From the NCBI RefSeq assembly GCF_943733665.1, contig NZ_OX030782.1, positions 950,001-1,014,000 of the forward strand: DNA of 64,000 nucleotides, read 5' to 3'. The first letter of the stretch is position 1. Each line of letters starts with the position of its first letter. Source of the DNA: Aquimarina sp. Aq107. Its GTDB lineage: Bacteria; Bacteroidota; Bacteroidia; Flavobacteriales; Flavobacteriaceae. The translations under genes were made by a program, and so were the position numbers. The notes under the pieces are model-generated. The model was not told the origin of the DNA. It saw only the letters and a program-made list of their open reading frames with translations, and did not search any database. This document shows positions 8,486 through 15,981 of the stretch, piece by piece.

Positions 8486-9352
8486 TTAGCTTTTTTGTCT
8501 AAAGTTTGAAGGAGTAATATTTGTGCATTTTTTGAAAAAATTACTAAAATTAGCTGGTTCACTGAACCCAAGATCATATCCAATCTCCTTTGTCGTTTTG
8601 TCAGAAAAACTTAATAGCCTTTTTGCAGCTATAATAATTCGAGATTGTAAATATTCCTTTGCAGTTTTCCCTACAAGTGATTTTATAGTTCTGTTTAGGT
8701 GATCCGGAGTCACGTGCAATACTTTAGCATATTGATGTACTTTGTGCCATTCGAAAAAATGCTGCTCTACTAAGTTTTTATATTCTTTAAGTATCATGGA
8801 TCCCGCCTGTAATTGTTGCGGATCTTTTGGATGAATAGCACAAACATTATTACTGTAAATCAAAAAAAGTTTTAAAAGTGCTCCTATCGCTTCTAATTTA
8901 AACTTGGAATCAGAATGATGTGTTTCGAAGATTTGTGAACTGTAAAAGTTCAATTGCTTTAATTGTTCATTATTTAAAGAAAGTGGAGGAGTATAGCCAT
9001 AATCCTGAAAAAGATTAATATCCTCTATAAATCTATAATTGATATTGTTTTTTACTAGAAACTGTTGGGAAAATGTAATTACCCAACCATACGATTTTTG
9101 TTCTTCTTTGATTTGATGGACTTGCCCTGGACTTAGAAAAAAAGCTTGTTGGTCTTTTAGTATAAATTCGTTGAAATCTATAATATGTGCACCCTTAGCT
9201 TTAGAAACTAAAATGATAATATAAAAATCATGTCTATGAGGTAAATCTGCTTTACCAGCCTTTTCATCATAAATGTCTTCCATTTTTTTGATGTCAAACA
9301 CTATATGATTATCTATTTCATCAGTAAGTTTATACGTCTTAATAGAAGTCAT
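8486..9352 (-). CDS. AraC-family transcriptional regulator
   Basis: 288 residues. The N-terminal part (about 20-120) is a cupin-like sensing domain with PHRHDFYII and LSPGQVHQI. The C-terminal part (about 185-288) holds two helix-turn-helix units, including TPDHLNRTIKSLVGKTAKEY and EIGYDLGFSEPANFSNFFKK. It lies 97 bp upstream of the pirin-nitroreductase pair on the same strand and is their obvious candidate regulator. The ATG at 9352 is the only good start. The inducer is unknown. Confidence 0.93.
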   Translation of the reverse strand: MTSIKTYKLTDEIDNHIVFDIKKMEDIYDEKAGKADLPHRHDFYIIILVSKAKGAHIIDFNEFILKDQQAFFLSPGQVHQIKEEQKSYGWVITFSQQFLVKNNINYRFIEDINLFQDYGYTPPLSLNNEQLKQLNFYSSQIFETHHSDSKFKLEAIGALLKLFLIYSNNVCAIHPKDPQQLQAGSMILKEYKNLVEQHFFEWHKVHQYAKVLHVTPDHLNRTIKSLVGKTAKEYLQSRIIIAAKRLLSFSDKTTKEIGYDLGFSEPANFSNFFKKCTNITPSNFRQKS

Positions 9353-9490
9353 TCGTTAATCGTGGATAAAACTATTTTTTGTTTTAATATACGATTCTAT
9401 ATTATAATTTTGACTAACCATAAATAGAATAATTTATAGGTAATTGTTTTTTAACTATTTAGGAAGTATATAAGTGAAATAGTTATAATT

Positions 9491-9524
9491 AAAAAGGGAA
9501 AGCTTAGATCAGCTTTCCCTTTTT
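9491..9524. terminator. Bidirectional terminator hairpin
   Basis: AAAAAGGGAAAGCT (9491-9504) pairs perfectly with AGCTTTCCCTTTTT (9511-9524) over a 6-nt loop. U-rich ends occur on both strands. On the minus strand it ends the transcript of the two small lipoprotein genes to its right and insulates the AraC gene. Confidence 0.85.
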
Positions 9525-9567
9525 AATAAATATCAACTCTTTTTAAAAAAAGAGATATGTGTTATGA

Positions 9568-9744
9568 CTAGTTGTTACCGTCGATAATGATATCACCGTC
9601 AGTGTTTTCATCATCTGTATCGTTTTCATTGTCATTGTTATTGTTTTCTTCTTCATTGAAAACTTGACTTTCAATTGTTTCGTTTTCACAAGAAACGAAT
9701 GTTGTAGCTAATACGAATACTAATAAGAATGTAAATTTTTTCAT
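9568..9744 (-). CDS. Small acidic lipoprotein (58 aa)
   Basis: MKKFTFLLVFVLATTFVSC gives a clear lipoprotein signal with Cys19. The mature part is only 39 residues and almost entirely Glu, Asp and Asn, including a run of four Asn. It has no recognisable domain. The gene sits 46 bp downstream of another tiny lipoprotein gene on the same strand and before the terminator at 9491-9524, so the two form one unit. Such polyacidic tails could bind cations or coat the surface, but this is a guess. The stop is TAG at 9568-9570. Confidence 0.7.
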   Translation of the reverse strand: MKKFTFLLVFVLATTFVSCENETIESQVFNEEENNNNDNENDTDDENTDGDIIIDGNN

Positions 9745-9790
9745 TTTGATTTGTTTTATTATTTTAATTTTATTTTGAGGTATTATATTT

Positions 9791-9946
9791 TTAGTCTCCT
9801 AATCCGTGATTATCCTCTTCGTGGATATGTACGATTTCTGGTTTATCATTTTCTTCACTAATAAATGTTTCTTCTTCAACAGAAGATTTTTCACAAGATG
9901 CAAGTGCAATAACTAGCATAAACAGAAATGGGATTTTTTTGATCAT
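9791..9946 (-). CDS. Small acidic lipoprotein (51 aa)
   Basis: MIKKIPFLFMLVIALASC is a lipoprotein signal with Cys18. The 33-residue mature part is rich in Glu and contains a His/Glu stretch, IVHIHEEDNHGLGD. No domain is recognised. It is the first gene of a two-gene unit: an exact minus-strand -7 box, TACATTTG, lies at 9995-10002, about 50 nt before its ATG, and the 58-aa lipoprotein gene follows after 44 bp. The His-Glu tail might bind metal (inference only). Confidence 0.68.
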   Translation of the reverse strand: MIKKIPFLFMLVIALASCEKSSVEEETFISEENDKPEIVHIHEEDNHGLGD

Positions 9947-9994
9947 TTTAGTAAAAATTAATTATGTTTTGTTCTACTTTTTCAAAATCGAGTG

Positions 9995-10002
9995 CAAATG
10001 TA
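9995..10002 (-). promoter_or_regulatory. -7 box for the small lipoprotein pair (TACATTTG)
   Basis: Exact TAnnTTTG on the minus strand followed by CAC, a frequent downstream context of this promoter class. No clear TTG is seen at the right distance upstream. Confidence 0.5.
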
Positions 10003-10431
10003 TTCAAAAAACTAAATGTAAATCATAAAATTATCTTAACACCCCTTTGTTTACGGGCTTTTGAAGAAAAACACGGTGTTTAGTCTTTAACAAAAAAGAG
10101 AAAAAAATCAATATTCAATATGCTATTGAAATGAATCTATAAATTATATGTAGTTTTTAGCTGTTTGTATTGAGAATGTGATAAAAGTATAAAAACAGCT
10201 GAATTAACAATATGGTAATATTAGGGCCTTAAATTATATATAAATTGATGTATTATTACTTAAAATAGAAATAATATGATAATATGTCAATAAAAAACAA
10301 TGTTAACAAAACTATTATATGTATAAATTCCCTCTTTTTGTATAGTCGTTAATCTCGAGACTTAAGAAAATCCTTTAATAATACTTATTTATCTAAAATT
10401 AGAAGATTGAGAATGTTATTAAAGTAACTTT
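10003..10431. other. 429-bp AT-rich gap
   Basis: No coding frame is supported. There is an 8-bp inverted repeat, AGCTGTTT at 10159-10166 with AAACAGCT at 10193-10200, of unknown meaning. Beyond the ankyrin gene's stop, the same frame shows no further ankyrin-like sequence. Confidence 0.4.
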
Positions 10432-11067
10432 TTAGGATTCTAAATTTAAAATTTTCATCATTTCTGCTCCGATTCCTGTTTCAAATGGATGTGTACTTGT
10501 AGCTAATAGGTCAGCAGTTTTGAAATAACCTCCATATGTATATATGGTAGCGTTTATGTCAGCACCTTGGTCAATTAGAAATCGTGTGATTTCTGGAAGA
10601 TTTTTGGGAACTTTTTGTCTCCACATTTCTACACCATTACTAGCTGTATAAATTAATAGTGTTGCTTTGTGACCATATTTTGATGTTCTTGTTACTAAAT
10701 CGGGATAGCTGGTGATTAGTTTTTTTAATTCTTTAAAATCACCGTTAACTAATAAATTGATTGCTTTTTCAAAATTTTGATCATAAGAATCTTTTAATTT
10801 TTCTACTTCACTCCAATTTTTGAAACCATATTCATTTGCTATAGTGGTTCTGCAATCGTTAATTGTAAGGTTAAGTTTTTTTAATTTTTTAATAGACTGC
10901 CCTAAATAGTCTGGATGGTAATTATTTATTTCACGGAAAACCACATCTCGATTTTCTAACATACCCTCAAGCATTCTATTAGCTATTTTGTCTAAATGAT
11001 CTCTGACCAGAGGATAAGAATCAGTTTGATAAAGAAGATTTCCATAAAAATTAGTTATTTCCATCAT
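10432..11067 (-). CDS. Ankyrin-repeat-type protein, apparently shortened
   Basis: 211 residues. The region 95-200 resembles ankyrin-repeat proteins of the pattern DLV-RTSKYGHKATLLIYTA, a PKNLPEITRFLIDQGADINA repeat and TADLLATSTHP. Related proteins known to me continue well past this point with more repeats, whereas this one stops at MMKILNLES. The N-terminal half (1-95) is helical and unassigned. It is the last gene of a run of minus-strand genes, 46 bp after the RibA-like gene. Ankyrin repeats usually bind other proteins; the partner is unknown. Two adjacent ATG codons (11067 and 11064) are equivalent starts. Confidence 0.65.
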   Translation of the reverse strand: MMEITNFYGNLLYQTDSYPLVRDHLDKIANRMLEGMLENRDVVFREINNYHPDYLGQSIKKLKKLNLTINDCRTTIANEYGFKNWSEVEKLKDSYDQNFEKAINLLVNGDFKELKKLITSYPDLVTRTSKYGHKATLLIYTASNGVEMWRQKVPKNLPEITRFLIDQGADINATIYTYGGYFKTADLLATSTHPFETGIGAEMMKILNLES

Positions 11068-11113
11068 ACCTTATTCATATGTAAATCTTCTTTATCTTTT
11101 AAAAATAGTGTAC

Positions 11114-11626
11114 CTATAAAACTGTAGGTTGCGTGCCTGTGACGGTAATACCTAATTCACTCAGGTTAGCTACTTTTTTAGGATTGTTAGTTAGCATGGT
11201 TATAGAAGTAACTCCAAGATCAGTTAGGATTTTAGCAGCAGGAGAGAAGTCTCTGGCGTCTTTTTTAAATCCTGCCGCTTCATATGCTTCTGGTTGCGAT
11301 AGACCACGTTTTTTGTGTTCAATGCTTTTTAATAGTGCATAATGTCCATTAGATTTACCTTCCTGCTCTAACCAGATAATAATTCCCGTTCCTTCTTTTT
11401 GAATTATTTGTTGTGAAATTTCCATTTGTTCACGACAGTCACATTCTATACTATTAAAATGATGTGCAAAAATACAAGAGGAATGAACTCTACATAATAC
11501 ATCTGCTTGATCCTTTACATCTCCCATAACGAGTGCAAAAGATTCTTTTTGACCATCATAAAATAAAATTTCACGATATTCTCCAAATTTGGTTTTAAGG
11601 TTAGTTTCTGCTAATCTAATAATCAC
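11114..11626 (-). CDS. Divergent GTP cyclohydrolase II-like (RibA-fold) protein
   Basis: 170 residues. The RibA fold is clear: zinc cysteines C51, C62 and C64 keep E. coli spacing (54, 65, 67), and ARDF (Arg125, matching Arg128) and LTNNPKKV are retained. Several active-site positions have changed. The conserved RQEGRNIGL becomes EQEGKSNGH, and the position of catalytic Tyr105 holds Ile102. The C-terminus lacks about 25 residues including the ERVP motif. It may therefore run a partial or different reaction on GTP or another nucleotide, or be inactive. The start is GTG at 11626; no in-frame ATG is nearby. It lies 25 bp after the M16 peptidase gene. Confidence 0.75.
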   Translation of the reverse strand: MIIRLAETNLKTKFGEYREILFYDGQKESFALVMGDVKDQADVLCRVHSSCIFAHHFNSIECDCREQMEISQQIIQKEGTGIIIWLEQEGKSNGHYALLKSIEHKKRGLSQPEAYEAAGFKKDARDFSPAAKILTDLGVTSITMLTNNPKKVANLSELGITVTGTQPTVL

Positions 11627-11651
11627 TTTAATTATTTTTTAAAATTCAGTA

Positions 11652-14522
11652 TTAATCTTTAACGATTTGGTTTTCTTTATTAAGTAGTATTGGGGTGCCG
11701 AATCCGAGTTGTTCTAGTTTTTTCATTTGAGTTTTAGCATCTCCCACCACTAGATATATCATTTTATTGGGGTCAAGGTATTGATTGGCTAGTTTTTTAA
11801 CCTCTTCGACTGTCATATTATTTACAACTTCTTCTCGCTGTGTAATATAATTATGAGGATATTTTAGTGTACTTATATTAGTTAGTATGTTTAATTTAGC
11901 ACCTAAGGTTTCAGAAGCTCTGGCATTACTTTTAATCAAAGAACTTTTTGTGATCTCTAGGTCATCTGCGTTATAATTTTTCCCATATTTTTCTAAAATT
12001 TCTTTCACCAAACTAGTAGATTCGTACGTGACATTGGATCTCACTCCACTAGAGATAACAAAAGAACCCTGCGTTGGTGTACCAGAAAAACCAGATCCAA
12101 TACCGTATGTATATCCTTTACCTTCTCTTAATTGTTGAGTAAGTTGGGATGCAAATCCACCACCACCTAATCGATAGTTCATAATACTAACAGGGTAATA
12201 ATCTTTATCTGTAGCAGGCATCGCACGATATCCAAAACGTAACATGGATTGCTTAGCGCCAGGAACGTCATAAAAATATACTTTAGATCTTTCCGGAGAA
12301 GCTGGAGCTTTAAGTTCTGGGAATCTCACTTCTTTTGGAACCCAATTTTTATTAAGTTCGGTAAGAGAAGTGGTTACTTGTTCCTTAGAGATATCACCAG
12401 CAATATGTAATTTGGTTACAGATGGCGAAAGATTATTATTATAATATTTCTTAAGATCTTCTATTGTAATTTCTTTTACAGAATCTTCTGTACCTAAATT
12501 ATTATGCGAAAGTATATGATCTTCTCCATAAATTAACTTTGCATACTCATTACTAGCGATACTACGAGGACTTGCTTTTTGCTGTTGTATTTGGCTGATA
12601 ACGCTCTGCTTTATTAGTCCAAATTCTTTTTCGTCCCATCTAGGCTCTAATAGAATCTCCTTAATCAATGCAACCGTTTTGTCATAGTTTTTAGAGAGTG
12701 TGCTTCCACTGATAACAATATTTTCATCTGTTGCATAAACATTTAATATTGCACCAAGACTTTCTATAGCATTTTCTAATTCTTCGGCAGTTTTGCTTTT
12801 TGTTCCCTTAGTCATTAATTCTGCTAGGAGATTAGAAACACCAACTTTATCAGGTTTTTCTAATAATAAGCCACCTCTAATATTCATCCTAAACTGGACT
12901 AAAGGGACTTCATCATTTTCAATTCCATAAACTTTTATACCAGAGGTAAGGTTATCTTCCCATACTTCTGGAACGGTCACTTTTGGGGTGTCTCCATATG
13001 CGGGTTCTATGGATCGGTCAAAACTAGAAGGTGTCTTATCATAAGTAGCCACTATACTTGCATCAAAATTTTCTTCTGCTCCTTCGATAATTTTTTCCTC
13101 TACAACTTCAGCTAATGTAGAGTTGTTTAAAATTAAATCTGTTTGCCCAATAGGAACAAAACTAGTAGCTACGTAATGTTTTCCTTTTATATATTGATTA
13201 TATACTCGCATGATATCATCTGTAGTTACAGCAAGTATGTTTTTGATATCTTGGTTTATAAAACCTGGGTCCCCAGCAAAGATCTCATATTGTGCTAATT
13301 GAAACCCTTTACCCAATACACTGGATAAGCTATTGTAAAAATTAGTTTCTAAACCTGCTTTTATTCTATCAAGATCCTTCTGGGAAATTCCTTCTGTTTC
13401 GAACTTAGTAAAAGATTCTTGTATTGCTTTATCCACTTCATTTAGATTTACTTTTTCGAATCCTCTTATAATTAATCGAAATTGACCAGCTAATTCGGAT
13501 CCATAATGAAACATGGTAACATTAGGTGCTAGTTGTTTATCTTCTACAACAACTTTGTTGAAAGGAGCTTTTTTTCCTTCTGATAGGTAACTTGATAATA
13601 CATCCAATGCATAAGAATCTGGATGATACTGGTGCACTGCAGGCCAAGTCATAGTTAGTTGAGGAAGTCGAGCAAAATTGTCCTCGTAATACAATTTCTT
13701 AGTTTCACTTAATGATGCTGGTAGTTTTTTTAAAGGTTCGATATCTTCTCCCTTTTTAATTTCATCAAAGTACTTATGAACCCATTCTTTCGCCTGAGCG
13801 GTATCAAAATCTCCAGCAATAGTAAGCGTTACATTATTTGGTACGTACCATCTATTGTAAAAATCTTTTACATCCTGTAATGTAGCATTTTGAAGATCTT
13901 CTAAAGATCCTATCACCTGCCAATTGTATGGATGATTTTTTGGAAACATATTTTTATCTATTACATAAGATACGTGTCCGTATGGTCGGTTATCTACACT
14001 TTGACGTTTTTCATTTTTTACAACTTGTTTTTCTTTTGCTAAAACAGGATCGGTAACCGTATTTATGAAGAATCCTAGTTTGTCTGCTTCTGCCCAGATC
14101 ATTTTTTCTAAGGCATCTTTAGGTACAGTCTGAAAATAATTTGTACGATCTCTACTTGTAGAACCATTTGCTCCAGACCCTCCTATACGGGCACTCATTT
14201 TATCAAGTCCTCCTTTACCTAGGTTTTCTGACTCAAGGAACAATAAATGCTCGAATAAGTGTGCAAAACCAGTTCTTCCTTCAATTTCTCTAGCAGAACC
14301 CACATGAGCAGTTAGCGCAACTGCAACTACAGGATCAGAGCGATCTATATGTAAAATAACTTGTAAACCATTATCTAAGGTAAATTTTTCAAAATCAACT
14401 TTGAATTCTTTTGTTTCTGATGATGTCTCCGTATCTGTGATAGTTACAGGAGTATCTTTTTTACAGGATATTAGGCATCCAATAAATAAAAGCGATAGTG
14501 CTAAAATTTTGATTGTTTTCAT
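11652..14522 (-). CDS. M16-family (pitrilysin/insulinase-type) metallopeptidase lipoprotein
   Basis: 956 residues, two fused M16 halves in one chain. The lipoprotein signal has Cys20 (LISC). The N-terminal half carries the inverted zinc motif HLFEH (88-92) and the downstream EKQVVKNE with the third ligand Glu172. The second half (about 510-956) has no zinc motif but keeps the R/Y-type GGGFASQL and GKGYTYGIGSGFSG segments that bind substrate, as in normal enzymes. It should degrade peptides in the periplasm. It sits 11 bp after a small membrane-protein gene and 25 bp before the RibA-like gene. Confidence 0.95.
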   Translation of the reverse strand: MKTIKILALSLLFIGCLISCKKDTPVTITDTETSSETKEFKVDFEKFTLDNGLQVILHIDRSDPVVAVALTAHVGSAREIEGRTGFAHLFEHLLFLESENLGKGGLDKMSARIGGSGANGSTSRDRTNYFQTVPKDALEKMIWAEADKLGFFINTVTDPVLAKEKQVVKNEKRQSVDNRPYGHVSYVIDKNMFPKNHPYNWQVIGSLEDLQNATLQDVKDFYNRWYVPNNVTLTIAGDFDTAQAKEWVHKYFDEIKKGEDIEPLKKLPASLSETKKLYYEDNFARLPQLTMTWPAVHQYHPDSYALDVLSSYLSEGKKAPFNKVVVEDKQLAPNVTMFHYGSELAGQFRLIIRGFEKVNLNEVDKAIQESFTKFETEGISQKDLDRIKAGLETNFYNSLSSVLGKGFQLAQYEIFAGDPGFINQDIKNILAVTTDDIMRVYNQYIKGKHYVATSFVPIGQTDLILNNSTLAEVVEEKIIEGAEENFDASIVATYDKTPSSFDRSIEPAYGDTPKVTVPEVWEDNLTSGIKVYGIENDEVPLVQFRMNIRGGLLLEKPDKVGVSNLLAELMTKGTKSKTAEELENAIESLGAILNVYATDENIVISGSTLSKNYDKTVALIKEILLEPRWDEKEFGLIKQSVISQIQQQKASPRSIASNEYAKLIYGEDHILSHNNLGTEDSVKEITIEDLKKYYNNNLSPSVTKLHIAGDISKEQVTTSLTELNKNWVPKEVRFPELKAPASPERSKVYFYDVPGAKQSMLRFGYRAMPATDKDYYPVSIMNYRLGGGGFASQLTQQLREGKGYTYGIGSGFSGTPTQGSFVISSGVRSNVTYESTSLVKEILEKYGKNYNADDLEITKSSLIKSNARASETLGAKLNILTNISTLKYPHNYITQREEVVNNMTVEEVKKLANQYLDPNKMIYLVVGDAKTQMKKLEQLGFGTPILLNKENQIVKD

Positions 14523-14533
14523 AATTGATGAGT

Positions 14534-15253
14534 TTACGTTTGTTTGTTATTTTTAGGGTTTGATTCGTTTAAAATTATAAGTTTTTGCCAGATCTTTCTG
14601 CTAAGTCCAGTGGTAAGTACTTCGATTTCATTTGCTGCCTGTACCACATTTTCGTCTGGCAAACTCTGAGAGTATAGTGCAGCTACTTTTCCTACTAGTG
14701 CCATAGCCTCAGAACAATAATCTAGATATCGCTGGAGTTCGAATCTTGTAAAAGTTCTTTTTGGTGAATTTTCTGTTGCAGATTCTGGTAAATCAGTTAG
14801 ATTAGGGTCTTTAGTTAGTTGATGCATATCAATTACGTGTGCAATTCCCCTAAGTTCATTAAGAGCTTTTAAGGCTCGTTTTGTTTTTAATCTTGATTCT
14901 AAGGTTATCAAGAAGAAAATTGCAGCACCAATAAGTACAATATCATTAAAGATAGCTTCTGATAATGCAACAATATTACTGAGAGTAGTGTTTTTTATTT
15001 CTAAATCTACATATGTTATACTATATATTAAACCTCCTAATCCAATAAGAATTACCAAATAAGCAAAGATTCTTAATGATAGATTGGGTTTCGAAATCCA
15101 ATCTATATTTTGTTTACTATCTAGTGTAATTTGTAGAAAATTATGACATACTTTTTTTAAGCCTGAATTAGGAAATCTATCTTCGATACGTTTTTCTAGT
15201 AGAGAAATTGTATCTATTATTTTTTCAGGTTGTAGCTGTACGTTTTTATCCAT
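14534..15253 (-). CDS. Uncharacterised two-helix membrane protein
   Basis: 239 residues, family not recognised. Two hydrophobic segments are seen: about 62-87 (FAYLVILIGLGGLIYSIT) and 100-122 (FNDIVLIGAAIFFLITL). The N-terminal 60 residues and the C-terminal 115 residues look soluble and helical, probably on the cytosolic side. No catalytic motif is visible. It is tightly placed between a DinB-like gene (8 bp) and the M16 peptidase gene (11 bp), so it is co-expressed with them and could help an envelope process. Confidence 0.75.
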   Translation of the reverse strand: MDKNVQLQPEKIIDTISLLEKRIEDRFPNSGLKKVCHNFLQITLDSKQNIDWISKPNLSLRIFAYLVILIGLGGLIYSITYVDLEIKNTTLSNIVALSEAIFNDIVLIGAAIFFLITLESRLKTKRALKALNELRGIAHVIDMHQLTKDPNLTDLPESATENSPKRTFTRFELQRYLDYCSEAMALVGKVAALYSQSLPDENVVQAANEIEVLTTGLSRKIWQKLIILNESNPKNNKQT

Positions 15254-15261
15254 TTATTTAA

Positions 15262-15909
15262 TTAAGCAGGAAGCCTTTTTATAATAAACTTTATTTGTCC
15301 TCGATGATTAGATTCGTGCTCACAAACATGAAACCATTTTGCATAATTATTTGTGGGTTGATTACTAAAAAAGGGTTCAGATTTCATGATCCAAGTATCA
15401 TCTCTTTTTGCAAATTCTTTTTTAGTTACTTCTCTTACTTCTTCAAGTGTTTTTAGATAATAATCAATTGAATTTCCTTTAATTATTTCTCTTCCTTTTT
15501 TACCTAAACCACTCGCAATATTCCATTCTTTTTTAATGTCATCGTCCCATTTACCCCAAGAAATTTCATCAAAAGTATTAAGCTGATAGTATCTTTCTGT
15601 GGCTGCTAAATGTAATAACATAGCACCAATAGAATTAGATTGCTCATCAATTTGAAAATCCAATTGTTCTATCGTAAGATCTTTTACTGTTCTGATTACC
15701 CAAGCTCTCATCATAGTCATAGTAGATAATAAAGTGCCTATCTGAGGTGAATACCCTTTTTGAGGACCTACCAGATAGATGTTGTCAGCAGTGTTTAGAG
15801 AAAGATCCTCATTTGTAAAACTCATCAATGGGGTAGCCGCAATACCAGCCGCCAGTATTGATGATCCTTTAATGAATTTCCTCCTAGTAGTAGTCGATTC
15901 TTTTTTCAT
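15262..15909 (-). CDS. DinB-family protein with Tat signal
   Basis: 215 residues. The N-terminus TTTRRKFIKGSSILAAGIAA is a twin-arginine signal, so the protein is exported folded, perhaps with a metal already bound. The rest is a DinB/YfiT-like four-helix bundle whose metal histidines are in MLLHLAATERY and HESNHRGQ. DinB-fold proteins act as metal-dependent thiol transferases; some use bacillithiol. bshC is present at 18680, but the export signal argues against a cytosolic bacillithiol transferase. It lies 72 bp after the M14 peptidase gene and 8 bp before the membrane-protein gene. Confidence 0.85.
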   Translation of the reverse strand: MKKESTTTRRKFIKGSSILAAGIAATPLMSFTNEDLSLNTADNIYLVGPQKGYSPQIGTLLSTMTMMRAWVIRTVKDLTIEQLDFQIDEQSNSIGAMLLHLAATERYYQLNTFDEISWGKWDDDIKKEWNIASGLGKKGREIIKGNSIDYYLKTLEEVREVTKKEFAKRDDTWIMKSEPFFSNQPTNNYAKWFHVCEHESNHRGQIKFIIKRLPA

Positions 15910-15981
15910 CTTTGAGTTTTTTGTTTTCTATGTCTGAATATATTGAATCATGCGTCCAGAAATGTTTAGTTCTTTTACTAG

